64,000 bases of DNA. Origin: Trichothermofontia sichuanensis B231. Lineage in GTDB: Bacteria; Cyanobacteriota; Cyanobacteriia; B231. The position numbers and the translations under genes are program-made. The notes beneath the pieces were generated by a model. That model was not told the DNA's origin. It saw nothing but the letters and a program-made list of their open reading frames with translations, and searched no databases. Where the stretch lies: assembly GCF_026240635.1 (NCBI RefSeq), contig NZ_CP110848.1, positions 4,359,741-4,423,740 on the forward strand, written 5' to 3'. This document shows positions 9,172 to 17,818 of the stretch, piece by piece. Numbering within the stretch: the first letter of the stretch is position 1; every line of letters begins with the position of its first letter.

Positions 9172-9191
9172 TTTAAGCCAGAGAGACTTTG

Positions 9192-9974
9192 ATGTTAACC
9201 AGCCTGCAAAATCCGCTGGTCAAGCAGCTACGCAAACTTCAGCACGCTAAAGAACGGCAGCGCCAGCAACAGTTCTTAATTGAGGGAACGCATCTGCTGC
9301 AAGAAGCGCTGGCTGTGGGCTATCCCTTGCAAACTGTCTGCCATACCGATAGCTGGCAGGCCCGCTATCCTGCCCTGTGGCATCAGGTTACCCAGCAGGC
9401 TGTTCGGGTGGAGGTTGTGAGTCCAGAGGTGTTGGCGGCGATCGCGACGACGGTGCATCCAGATGGAGTCATTGCTGTTGCCCATCAGGGTCAGCGTCCA
9501 CTAGCGGCTCCTGTTTACCCCCACTTGGGTCTGCTGGTAGACACGCTGCAAGATCCGGGTAACCTGGGCACCTTAATTCGCACGGGGGTGGCTGCGGGTG
9601 CCGAGGGACTCTGGCTCAGTCCGGATAGCGTTGATCCCTACCATCCCAAGGTCTTGCGGGCATCGGCAGGGCAATGGTTTCGACTCCCGTTAACGGTTGT
9701 TACGGATTGGCGATCGGCGATCGGCAACTGGCAAGCCCAAGGGATTCAGGTTGTTGCGACCTGTCCCACGGCATCGCTCACGTATTGGCAGGTCGATTGG
9801 CATTTCCCGACCCTGATTTTGTTGGGGAATGAGGGCGCCGGTTTGTCGGCGGAGTTGCTGACAATGGCCAATGTGCAGGTGCGGATTCCCCACTTTGGGC
9901 CAGTGGAGTCCTTGAATGTGGCGATCGTCGCAGCCCTGATGCTGTACGAAGTGCAGCGCCAACGTCAGTTATAG
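9192..9974 (+). CDS. SpoU/TrmH-family RNA 2'-O-methyltransferase
   Basis: The 260-residue SPOUT-class enzyme transfers methyl from SAM to a ribose 2'-OH of tRNA or rRNA. The N-terminal substrate-binding domain has QNPLVKQLRKLQHAKERQRQQQFLIEG split over the first 35 residues. The three SpoU motifs are in order: DTLQDPGNLGTLIRTG, LILLGNEGAGLS and PHFGPVESLNVAIVAALMLYE. The knot motifs are intact, so activity is expected, but the target nucleotide is unknown. A TTG at 9189 precedes the ATG at 9192; I take the ATG, 20 bp after the tRNA-Leu. The gene ends inside a tandem decamer array that also supplies the stop codon. Confidence 0.9.
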   Translation: MLTSLQNPLVKQLRKLQHAKERQRQQQFLIEGTHLLQEALAVGYPLQTVCHTDSWQARYPALWHQVTQQAVRVEVVSPEVLAAIATTVHPDGVIAVAHQGQRPLAAPVYPHLGLLVDTLQDPGNLGTLIRTGVAAGAEGLWLSPDSVDPYHPKVLRASAGQWFRLPLTVVTDWRSAIGNWQAQGIQVVATCPTASLTYWQVDWHFPTLILLGNEGAGLSAELLTMANVQVRIPHFGPVESLNVAIVAALMLYEVQRQRQL

Positions 9975-9993
9975 TCAGTTATAGTCAGTTATA
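9964..9993 (+). repeat. Decamer tandem repeat over a stop codon
   Basis: The unit GTCAGTTATA occurs three times in a row (GTCAGTTATAG, then GTCAGTTATAG, then GTCAGTTATAG sharing bases) and merges into the TATAGTCATTGC tip of the next element. The first unit encodes the last codons and TAG of the methyltransferase gene. Confidence 0.8.
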
Positions 9994-10096
9994 GTCATTG
10001 CAATTTAGGCTGAAACAGCACCCTCACCCCCAGCTCCTCTCCCGCTCTGGGAGAGAGGAGTGAAAAACTGTATCGTTCTTATTTGGATTGACCATA
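9990..10096. repeat. ~105-bp interspersed element, copy 3
   Basis: It begins TATAGTCATTGCAATTTAGG, has the CCCTCACCCCCAGCTCCTC core and ends GGATTGACCATA. It is nearly identical to copy 2 (3474-3582) and in the same orientation. It starts 16 bp after a stop codon. Confidence 0.85.
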
Positions 10097-10124
10097 TCGG
10101 TTAAGAGTGGATGATGGGTGAGGG

Positions 10125-10367
10125 TTAATCCCGTTGCTGTTGGAGGTATTGATCAATATCGGCGATCGCCTGCTCCAATTCGCTTGGATTGAAGCCAAGA
10201 CTGGATTCTCGCTCTAGACACCGGGGCGATTGTTCCGCCGTTGGGTAACACACCGGGGATAGTGGGGCCGGGGAGGCGGGAGCCATCGTGTCGCCTGCTA
10301 AGGCTTGTAGCGACTCCAGGAAAGCCCGATTGGCTTCCCGACGCAGGTCTCGTGATTGTTGATTCAT
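10125..10367 (-). CDS. Small hypothetical protein, cyanobacterial type
   Basis: From the ATG at 10367 this is an 80-residue soluble protein. It has a charged N-terminal helix (MNQQSRDLRREANRAFLESLQAL), a Pro/Ala-rich middle and a C-terminal acidic helix (SELEQAIADIDQYLQQQ). No membrane segment or catalytic motif is visible. The layout of a FLESL helix, a low-complexity linker and an EQAIADIDQYL helix resembles small conserved cyanobacterial proteins of unknown function, but I cannot name a family. The frame extends to 10400. It stands alone, pointing away from lpdA. Confidence 0.6.
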   Translation of the reverse strand: MNQQSRDLRREANRAFLESLQALAGDTMAPASPAPLSPVCYPTAEQSPRCLERESSLGFNPSELEQAIADIDQYLQQQRD

Positions 10368-10778
10368 AGCGTCTCCAAGTTGAAGGCCAGCACTCTGCAC
10401 TCCCTTTCTACTGAGAATTCCCTCCGACCCGCGCGGAGATACCAGTAGTTTTATGTATTTCTTCTGTATTTCTTCCCTCTAAATGGAAGCGTCAGTGACC
10501 GGAAACCGGGGCGTTGACTCATCAAATCTTCATAAAGGTCCGTAGAATCATCCCTCCTTAACCAACAGAGAGGAATTCGGGGGGTAGGCACAGAGGCAAT
10601 AGGAAGACAAGGGGAGGTAATGGGATGGGGTCCCGTCCCACTTTGATGACCTGCGATGACGTGCTTTGACTATATGCTGGATTACATTCAGTGATACATT
10701 CAGAGAATTGGGCAAATGCCGGGTTAATAACCAAATGCCTGGTCGAGACTGCCCGGATTGTCTCTTTGGGAGGGGAGC
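10368..10778. other. Intergenic region before lpdA
   Basis: This gap of about 410 bp lies between divergent genes. I see no repeat element or RNA gene. GGGAGGGGAG at about 10768-10777 is a strong Shine-Dalgarno stretch that supports the GTG start of lpdA at 10779. Confidence 0.5.
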
Positions 10779-12224
10779 GTGAGTCAAGCCTTTGATTATG
10801 ATCTGGTGATTTTAGGGGCTGGTGTGGGCGGTCATGGGGCCGCGTTACATGCGGTCAGCAAGGGTCTCAAGACGGCGATCGTCGAGGCAGCGGACATTGG
10901 GGGAACCTGTGTCAATCGGGGCTGTATCCCCTCCAAGGCCCTGCTAGCGGCAGCGGGGCGGGTTCGGGAACTGCGGAACCAACATCACCTTCAGGCATTG
11001 GGTATCACCGTGACTCAAGTTAACTACGATCGCCAGGGCATCGCCGACCACGCCAAGAATCTGGTGACCAAAATCCGGGGCGACATGGCGGGTTCCTTGA
11101 AACGGCTGGGGATTGACGTGATCCAAGGCTGGGGACGGCTGGCTGGTCCCCAAAAGGTCACCGTGACCACCGCGGGGGGGGACACAACCGTGACAGCCCG
11201 TGATGTGATTTTGGCCCCAGGATCAGTCCCCTTTGTACCCCCAGGGATTGAATTGGACGGTCGCACGGTCTTTACCAGTGACGACGGGTTGAAGTTGGAA
11301 ACGGTCCCCCCCTGGGTGGTGATTGTTGGTAGTGGCTACATTGGCCTGGAGTTTGCGGATATCTATTCCGCCCTGGGATCGGAAATCACGATGGTCGAGG
11401 CCCTCGCTACCCTGATGCCGGGATTTGATCCCGATATCGCTACCCAGGCCCAACGGGTGCTCATTGGTCCCCGTGATATTGAAACCCATGTGGGCACCCT
11501 GGCCTATAGGGTGATACCGGGATCCCCCGTTGTCGTTGAGTTAGCGGATGCGAAGACGAAGGAAATTATTGATGTTCTGGAAGTAGACGCCTGTTTGGTG
11601 GCCACCGGGCGAGTTCCGGCCACAAAGGATTTGGGGTTGGAGTGCGTTGGGGTGGATCTCGATCGCCGAGGCTTTATCCCCGTAGACGATCGCATGGCCG
11701 TCCTGGTCAACGGTCAGCCGGTCCCTCATCTGTGGGCGATCGGAGACGCTACGGGCAAGATGATGTTGGCCCATGCGGCATCAGCCCAGGGCATCGTGGC
11801 AGTGGAAAATATGTGTGGCCACGATCGCACGGTCAACTATCAGAGCATCCCCGCTGCCACCTTTACCCATCCTGAAATTAGCTTTGTCGGGTTAACGGAA
11901 CCCCAGGCCAAGGAAAAGGCCCAGGCGGAAGGCTTTCCGCTGGGAGTTACCCGCAGCTACTTTCGGGCCAACTCCAAGGCGATCGCCGAGGGTGAGACTG
12001 ACGGTCTAGCCAAAATCATCTACCGCCAGGATACGGGGGAACTCCTCGGTGCCCACATTTTCGGCCTTCATGCAGCGGATCTCATTCAGGAAGCCGCCAA
12101 TGCGATCGCCCAACGCCAGTCAATTCGCGAACTAGCCTATATGGTTCATACCCATCCCACCCTCTCAGAGATTCTCGATGAGGCCTACAAGCGGGCACTG
12201 CCCACGCTAATGGCGTCGGCTTAA
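10779..12224 (+). CDS. lpdA: Dihydrolipoyl dehydrogenase
   Basis: This E3 flavoprotein reoxidises dihydrolipoamide of the pyruvate dehydrogenase and glycine cleavage complexes with NAD+. The FAD motif [14 protein letters not shown] is at the N-terminus. The redox disulfide is [16 protein letters not shown], the NAD Rossmann motif is [16 protein letters not shown], the second FAD motif is LWAIGDATG, and the C-terminal catalytic His-Glu pair is [13 protein letters not shown]. The GTG at 10779 follows a strong purine-rich site and gives 481 residues; a TTG at 10758 would add 7. The length suits the cyanobacterial/plastid LPD family. It converges with the GNAT gene, overlapping it by 4 bp. The gcvH gene at 51083-51475 encodes one of its likely partners. 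Confidence 0.95.
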   Translation: MSQAFDYDLVILGAGVGGHGAALHAVSKGLKTAIVEAADIGGTCVNRGCIPSKALLAAAGRVRELRNQHHLQALGITVTQVNYDRQGIADHAKNLVTKIRGDMAGSLKRLGIDVIQGWGRLAGPQKVTVTTAGGDTTVTARDVILAPGSVPFVPPGIELDGRTVFTSDDGLKLETVPPWVVIVGSGYIGLEFADIYSALGSEITMVEALATLMPGFDPDIATQAQRVLIGPRDIETHVGTLAYRVIPGSPVVVELADAKTKEIIDVLEVDACLVATGRVPATKDLGLECVGVDLDRRGFIPVDDRMAVLVNGQPVPHLWAIGDATGKMMLAHAASAQGIVAVENMCGHDRTVNYQSIPAATFTHPEISFVGLTEPQAKEKAQAEGFPLGVTRSYFRANSKAIAEGETDGLAKIIYRQDTGELLGAHIFGLHAADLIQEAANAIAQRQSIRELAYMVHTHPTLSEILDEAYKRALPTLMASA

Positions 12225-12904
12225 TACGTGGGTCCACAATGGGGTTGGGGGAGCGAGCATTCGAGGGCAACCCGCTTGTGGAGCAGTAACTGTTGCGGAC
12301 GCCCTAGGGTAAGGATGTAGGCCAGGGGTAGGGGAGCGGATTTCAGGTGGTAGCCCAATTTGAAATAGAGCTGCTTCGCCGGTTGGTTATTGTCCAGAAC
12401 GTGGAGATACAGATCGGCAAACCCCCAGTCACGAGCCACCTGTTCACAGGCTTGGAGCAAGTGTTGGGCAGCCCCCCGGCGGCGGTAGGGGGCGCGGACA
12501 GCCAGATTGGAGAGATAGAGATAGGGTTTACTCTGGGGTTGCCAGAGAGAGGCGGTGCGCAGGGTCATCTCGATCGTGCCGACCAGGACTTCCTCAGTTG
12601 TTGTCAATTCCGCCTCCCCCCACTCCCGCACGGCTACCGCCACCAGACAGGTATAGTAGGGATTGCGGGAATAGAGACGGCTGCGCAGATCCTCATACAT
12701 CCCCCAGCGCAAGAGCGGATACAGCAAACGTAACCAACCTGTTTGGGGATGGAAGCTTTCCGCCAGAATATCGGCCAACACGCTCACATCCCCCGGCTGC
12801 GCTGGTCGGGCAATGAAATGCGCAGGAGGGTATGCGCCTGTGGCAAATTCTGGTTCACAGGAGGTGGAGGAAGCGTTCACAACGGCAGCAACAAGCGACT
12901 GCAT
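12221..12904 (-). CDS. GNAT-family N-acetyltransferase
   Basis: This 227-residue protein has a GNAT fold at about residues 33-200. The acetyl-CoA loop is visible as [27 protein letters not shown] (Q/RxxGxG/A type), preceded by the strand [10 protein letters not shown] and followed by [23 protein letters not shown], a classic motif B. Such proteins acetylate an amine from acetyl-CoA. The N-terminal 25 residues look disordered. The substrate is unknown. Related cyanobacterial and plastid GNATs acetylate protein N-termini or lysines, but this assignment is an inference. Its 3' end overlaps lpdA by 4 bp tail to tail. Confidence 0.85.
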   Translation of the reverse strand: MQSLVAAVVNASSTSCEPEFATGAYPPAHFIARPAQPGDVSVLADILAESFHPQTGWLRLLYPLLRWGMYEDLRSRLYSRNPYYTCLVAVAVREWGEAELTTTEEVLVGTIEMTLRTASLWQPQSKPYLYLSNLAVRAPYRRRGAAQHLLQACEQVARDWGFADLYLHVLDNNQPAKQLYFKLGYHLKSAPLPLAYILTLGRPQQLLLHKRVALECSLPQPHCGPTY

Positions 12905-13174
12905 AAGATTCTAGACTGTCCACCCGGTAAGATCGGTACTCTTGAGCCAAAATTTCTCAAATTCCCAGATGCTGCCTTCCCCCTTACCCTTGAGTCACCC
13001 TTGAGCCGGTGTGCTCAGCCCCATTCCCAACCCGCTGTCTCCCCTGTCTCGAAAACTCATGCCCCCAAAACTGATCACCAGGAACGGAATTAGGCAACCC
13101 CATCCTCGCTAAACTGGATTCCAGCTTGCTCCGTATGCCGCATCACTCCCTAGAAAACGTTATCCAATTGCAGC

Positions 13175-14569
13175 ATGGTAGATCTAACCCCCAACTCTAG
13201 TTTTAGCCTGACCCTTCGGATTGAACTGCCCAACCGGGCCGGCATGTTGGCCAGCGTCACCCAAGCGATCGCGCAAGCGGGGGGTAACCTGGGTCAAATT
13301 GATCTCGTGGACCAAAATCGGCGAGTTTCGGTACGGGATCTGTGTGTTGATGCCGCCAGTACCGAACATGCCGAGCAAATTGTCCAGGCTGTCTCGGCCC
13401 TAGACGAGATCAAGATCCTGACGATTTACGATCGCACGTTTAACCTGCACCGTCGGGGCAAGATCAGTGTGACCTGTAAGCTGCCGTTAAAAAACCAATC
13501 GGATTTAGCGATGGCCTATACGCCCGGTGTGGGGCGTATTTGCATGGCGATCGCCCAGGACCCGGAACAAGTCTACAAACTGACGATTAAGCAAAATACG
13601 GTGGCGATCATCACCGATGGCAGTGCGGTATTGGGGCTGGGAAACCTGGGACCGGAAGCGGCCCTGCCCGTGATGGAGGGGAAGGCCATGCTGTTTAAGT
13701 CCTTTGCCGATATCGATGCCTTTCCCATTTGTTTGGCCACCCAGGATACGGAGGAAATTATCCGCACAGTGAAGGCGATCGCGCCAGTGTTTGGTGGTGT
13801 TAATCTGGAGGATATCAGTGCTCCCCGGTGTTTTGAGATTGAAGCTCGCCTGCAGCAGGAATTGACTATCCCTGTCTTCCATGATGATCAACATGGGACT
13901 GCGATCGTTTCCCTGGCGGCACTGTACAATGCCCTGAAACTGGTGAAAAAATCCCTCGCTTCAGTCCGGATTGTGATCAATGGAGCGGGGGCTGCCGGGA
14001 TCGCGATCGCCCGCTTGTTGCAAAAGGCCGGAGCCACTACCGTGTGGTTGTGCGACTCCCAAGGGTTGTTGACCCAGGATCGCGCCGATCTTAATCCCCA
14101 AAAGCGAGAATTTGCCGTGGATGCCCCCGCTAGGACCCTGGCCGATGCCCTCAAGGGCGCTGATGTATTTCTGGGCGTGAGTGTCCCAGGTGCTTTAACG
14201 GTAGAGATGGTGCGATCGATGGCTCAGGACCCGATCGTCTTTGCGATGGCCAATCCCATTCCCGAAATTCAACCAGAGTGGGTGGAGTCGGAGGTGGCGG
14301 TAATGGCCACGGGACGGAGTGATTACCCCAACCAAATCAATAACGTACTGGCCTTTCCTGGTATTTTCCGGGGGGCATTGGACTGTCGGGCCAAGGCCAT
14401 TACCCCCAGTATGTTCCTGGAGGCCGCGGGGGCGATCGCCTCCTTGGTGAGTGCCAGTGAACTCGATCGGGAATATATTATCCCCTCAGTATTCGATGAG
14501 CGCGTCGTTGCGACCGTTGCCGCTGCCGTCCAACGGGCAGCCCGTGACGAGGGGATTGCCCAGGCGTAA
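13175..14569 (+). CDS. NAD(P)-dependent malic enzyme with N-terminal ACT domain
   Basis: Malic enzyme oxidatively decarboxylates malate to pyruvate. Residues 10-85 form an ACT domain (LRIELPNRAGMLASVTQAIAQAGG, then the VDAASTEHAEQIV helix), a ligand-binding regulatory module. The catalytic part has LAMAYTPGVGRIC, TDGSAVLGLGNLGPEAALPVMEGK, the metal site FHDDQHGTAIV and the nucleotide motif VINGAGAAGIAIARLL. At 464 residues it equals a bacterial short-type malic enzyme (about 385-400) plus the ACT domain. An amino acid or related effector probably controls activity, but which one is unknown. The gene is preceded by about 270 bp of intergenic DNA and seems monocistronic. Confidence 0.92.
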   Translation: MVDLTPNSSFSLTLRIELPNRAGMLASVTQAIAQAGGNLGQIDLVDQNRRVSVRDLCVDAASTEHAEQIVQAVSALDEIKILTIYDRTFNLHRRGKISVTCKLPLKNQSDLAMAYTPGVGRICMAIAQDPEQVYKLTIKQNTVAIITDGSAVLGLGNLGPEAALPVMEGKAMLFKSFADIDAFPICLATQDTEEIIRTVKAIAPVFGGVNLEDISAPRCFEIEARLQQELTIPVFHDDQHGTAIVSLAALYNALKLVKKSLASVRIVINGAGAAGIAIARLLQKAGATTVWLCDSQGLLTQDRADLNPQKREFAVDAPARTLADALKGADVFLGVSVPGALTVEMVRSMAQDPIVFAMANPIPEIQPEWVESEVAVMATGRSDYPNQINNVLAFPGIFRGALDCRAKAITPSMFLEAAGAIASLVSASELDREYIIPSVFDERVVATVAAAVQRAARDEGIAQA

Positions 14570-14705
14570 CCTCCTGCTGCGGAGGCTTTGCCAACCGGGT
14601 GGAACGGATTGTTCCCCAACGTCCTCAGAGGGCTAAGGGTCCCATTCTAGCCCCAATCTGGTCTACCTAGTGTTAGCCTAAAAGGTAGCGATGTGAGAAG
14701 ACGAT

Positions 14706-16976
14706 ATGCGTGTCCTTGTAATAGCGGTCTACACCCTAGCTGGTCTAGGGAGTGGATGGCTAGTGTGGGGCGATAATGCCCGCGCGAGTACGCCAACAGG
14801 TGTGGCTCAGCCATTGCTAGTGGCGGGCCAAGGGATGGCTTCCCCACGGGAACGCTTCGCACCCTCCCCCTATCCGGTACCTACTGCCGTTAGCCCAACC
14901 TCTGGGACTACTGGCTCAACGCCCCCTAATGGTACTCACCAGTATTATCGTACCCAGTATTACCAAGACTACCAGTCTGTTCCGGTTGATTCGTTTCATA
15001 TTACAGACCCGACGACATCACTGACCACAGGTCCCTCTCTGTTGCGGCCTCCCAAACCTAAGTCAGTTATAGTCCCTACACGGGGAGATGAAACGGGGTT
15101 GTCGGCAGTTCCTACCCCCAATGGGGGGAGGCAACCACCTGTCGTCATTCCTACCCGTCCCCTGCCGCCGCCAACGGGTACCCACCTGCCGCCAATGGAC
15201 GATACCTTGGCGCCCTTCTCGCTAGAACCGGGCAGGGCTGTGATGGTGGGTGAAGTGCGAGTGGTGGGTGGGAACCTCAGTATTGCTCAGTTTGTGCAAA
15301 ATACGGTGACCACCCAAGCGGGGGGAACTGCCACCCGTGAACAACTAGAGCAGGATGTGGCGAATTTGCTCGCTACGGGGATTTTCCTAGGGGTGAGCTA
15401 CCAGACCTATAGTGCCAGGGATGGCCTGCTAGTGGTTTTTCGCGTGCAGCCGGTCGTGGTGCGATCGCTGCAACTTTTGGGGGCCAAGGTCCTCAACCCG
15501 GCCAAGGCAACGGAACTTCTAGGTATCCAGCGCGGTGTGATGATTGACCCGATTGCTCTGGATGCGGGTGCGCACAAGATCAACCAATGGTATCAGGAGA
15601 AGGGCTACACCCTAGCCAAGGTGTTGGCGATCCGTGCCAGTCGGGAAGGGGTGGTAGTTTTGGAGGTGGCGGAGGGAGTGATTGGGTCGATCGCCTTTCG
15701 TTTTTTCGATCGCGATGGCAATCCCGTGGATGCCAATAACCAGCCGATTCAGGGACGCACAAAGGAGTCATTTTTGCGGGAGCAGGTGAAGCTCCGGGAA
15801 GGGGAAGTCTTCCGGGAACCGGTGGCCCAGGGTGACCTGCAACGCTTGTATGGATTGGGGTTATTTGGCGGGGTGGGTCTTTCCCTCAGAGGCGAGGCGG
15901 ATCAGGTGGCGGTGATCTATGACCTGCAAGAAATCCCCTCGCGATCGCTCAACTTTGGGGGAGGCTACAGTGATAGTGCCGGGATCTATGGCATGCTCAC
16001 CTATAGCGATCGCAACTTTAAAGGGCTGGGGCAACAGTTGGGGACGAATCTCTTGGTGGGGACGCGGGACGCACAGTTTGATGTGAATTTTAAGAACCCC
16101 TACCGGGATACCGCCCCTGATCGCCTAGGGTACGCGTTTAATATTTTCCGCCGCCGCACCTTGGCCCTGACCTTTACTGGCGGTGACCCAGAGGTAGATC
16201 TGCCCAATAACGATCTGCCGCGCTTGGGGCGCTTTGGGGGGAGCTTGGCTTTGGAGCGCCCCTTGAGTCCAACGTGGATAGGGGCACTGGGTCTGAGTTA
16301 TGTGCGAGCGAGTGTGCGCGATAGTGACGGCAACTTGTCGCCCAAGGATGAGTTAGGCAATAACCTGTCCTTCAGCGGTACAGGGATCGATGATTTGCTC
16401 ACGGTGACCTTTGAGGCCGTCAAGGACCAGCGGAATCATCCTACCAACCCCACTCAAGGGTCACGCCTTTCATTGAGCATGGAGCAGTCGATTCCTGTCG
16501 GCTTGGGAAATGTTTTGATGAATCGGGTACGGGCCGACTATCGTTATTATCTGCCCGTGGATTGGCTCAAATTTGCTGATTCGCCTGAGGTATTGGCCTT
16601 CAATATCCAGGGTGGCACCGTCATGGGCGATTTACCGCCCTATGAGGCGTTTAACTTGGGCGGATTAAATTCAGTACGAGGGTATGGCCTTGCCGAGGTG
16701 GGCAGTGGTCGTACCTATGTGGTGGCTTCGACGGAATATCGCTTCCCAATTTACAAAATTTTTAGTGGGGTAGTTTTTGCCGACTTTGGTTCGGATCTAG
16801 GTTCTGGGGATACGGTGCCAGGGGAACCGGCAGACATTCGCGGCAAACCGGGAACCGGCTTTGGGATGGGGCTAGGAGTACGGGTGCAATCGCCAGTGGG
16901 CCTGATCCGTGCGGACTATGGTATTAACGATGAGGGAGATGCCCTGCTGCAATTCGGGCTTGGCCAGCGCTTTTAG
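14706..16976 (+). CDS. Omp85/BamA-family outer-membrane protein
   Basis: The 756-residue precursor has a signal peptide (about residues 1-28, ending near ARAST), a Pro/Thr-rich linker to about residue 175 and then POTRA domains (VGEVRVVGG at ~180, VVRSLQLLGAKVL at ~250, IGSIAFRFFDRDG at ~330). The C-terminal 16-strand barrel begins near SRSLNFGGGYSDSAG. The lid-loop motif NSVRGYGLAE and the terminal phenylalanine are present. Omp85 proteins insert barrel proteins into the outer membrane; the plastid relative is Toc75. The Pro-rich linker before the POTRA domains is typical of cyanobacterial Omp85. The gene converges with the response-regulator gene, overlapping it by 4 bp. Confidence 0.92.
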   Translation: MRVLVIAVYTLAGLGSGWLVWGDNARASTPTGVAQPLLVAGQGMASPRERFAPSPYPVPTAVSPTSGTTGSTPPNGTHQYYRTQYYQDYQSVPVDSFHITDPTTSLTTGPSLLRPPKPKSVIVPTRGDETGLSAVPTPNGGRQPPVVIPTRPLPPPTGTHLPPMDDTLAPFSLEPGRAVMVGEVRVVGGNLSIAQFVQNTVTTQAGGTATREQLEQDVANLLATGIFLGVSYQTYSARDGLLVVFRVQPVVVRSLQLLGAKVLNPAKATELLGIQRGVMIDPIALDAGAHKINQWYQEKGYTLAKVLAIRASREGVVVLEVAEGVIGSIAFRFFDRDGNPVDANNQPIQGRTKESFLREQVKLREGEVFREPVAQGDLQRLYGLGLFGGVGLSLRGEADQVAVIYDLQEIPSRSLNFGGGYSDSAGIYGMLTYSDRNFKGLGQQLGTNLLVGTRDAQFDVNFKNPYRDTAPDRLGYAFNIFRRRTLALTFTGGDPEVDLPNNDLPRLGRFGGSLALERPLSPTWIGALGLSYVRASVRDSDGNLSPKDELGNNLSFSGTGIDDLLTVTFEAVKDQRNHPTNPTQGSRLSLSMEQSIPVGLGNVLMNRVRADYRYYLPVDWLKFADSPEVLAFNIQGGTVMGDLPPYEAFNLGGLNSVRGYGLAEVGSGRTYVVASTEYRFPIYKIFSGVVFADFGSDLGSGDTVPGEPADIRGKPGTGFGMGLGVRVQSPVGLIRADYGINDEGDALLQFGLGQRF

Positions 16977-17722
16977 CACTTGAGCGTCCAGTCATTACAG
17001 CCTTCACCATCTAGGCCAGTATTAAAGGATTTCAAGAGACCAAACTGGTTTAATAGTAGAATATGCTGTGGCGTCAGAAGCCGTTGCAACTGATTGAGAT
17101 TATCTAATAACTCTACCTGATAATTGAGTTCTTCTTGCAGGATTTTTAAGTAGCGCTCGCGTTGCAGGTCAGAAACCGGAGATTGTTCAAACAGTTCTAA
17201 CACTAACTTAATGTTGGTGAGGGGATTGCGCATTTCTTCAATGAAATTACCCAGGGCTTGTTGCAGAATCTGGTTAGTCTGTTGTAGGGACTCCTGGGCA
17301 CTTCTCAAGAGAGTGGATTGCTGGCGCTCCCGCTCTAGGTGCTGAAGCAAAAGCTCTTGGCGTTGCAGTTGGCTACGGATGGCGGCCAATAGCTCTGCAT
17401 GGGTAAAGGGTTTCGTAATAAAGTCATTGGCCCCCTGCTCCATACCAAGACGTTGATTGACCCGATCGTTGAGTCCGGTCAGCAAAATAAATGGGATCAG
17501 TTGGGTGCGACTATCCTCATGCAGGGTTTTGAGAACGGTATAGCCATCGACATCAGGCATCAAGATATCGCAAAGAATGAGATCGGGGCACACTTGCCGA
17601 GCTAAAGCAACTCCTTGCCTGCCATCGGCAGCCTCGATCGGGCGAAACTGTTCTGCAATTAATAATTGGCGGATGGTGTGGCGAGTATCAGGATCATCAT
17701 CAATTACCAGGATTTTTTTCAT
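16973..17722 (-). CDS. Receiver protein with a kinase-like dimerisation domain lacking the phospho-His and ATPase domain
   Basis: Residues 1-120 are a canonical receiver: acidic D8-D10, phospho-acceptor D52 in LILCDILMPDVDG, T82 and K104 in ITKPF. A coiled coil (about 121-155) leads into a HisKA-like segment, GNFIEEMRNPLTNIKLVLELF, where a kinase would have S-H-E-L/M-R-N-P-L. Here the His position is Glu162. No N, G1 or G2 box follows, and the protein stops at 249 residues. It therefore cannot autophosphorylate and is best seen as a response regulator whose output is a dimerisation-type helix pair. It lies 96 bp after the histidine kinase gene on the same strand, the natural partner. Confidence 0.85.
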   Translation of the reverse strand: MKKILVIDDDPDTRHTIRQLLIAEQFRPIEAADGRQGVALARQVCPDLILCDILMPDVDGYTVLKTLHEDSRTQLIPFILLTGLNDRVNQRLGMEQGANDFITKPFTHAELLAAIRSQLQRQELLLQHLERERQQSTLLRSAQESLQQTNQILQQALGNFIEEMRNPLTNIKLVLELFEQSPVSDLQRERYLKILQEELNYQVELLDNLNQLQRLLTPQHILLLNQFGLLKSFNTGLDGEGCNDWTLKC

Positions 17723-17818
17723 ATCCAGGCAGTCATCGGCTCACAGGACGAGGGACAAACGAGCAGTGGCTGGTGTGCTGGGGGCCTTGCTCAGGGGTTG
17801 CGAGCAAAATCAGGAGCA

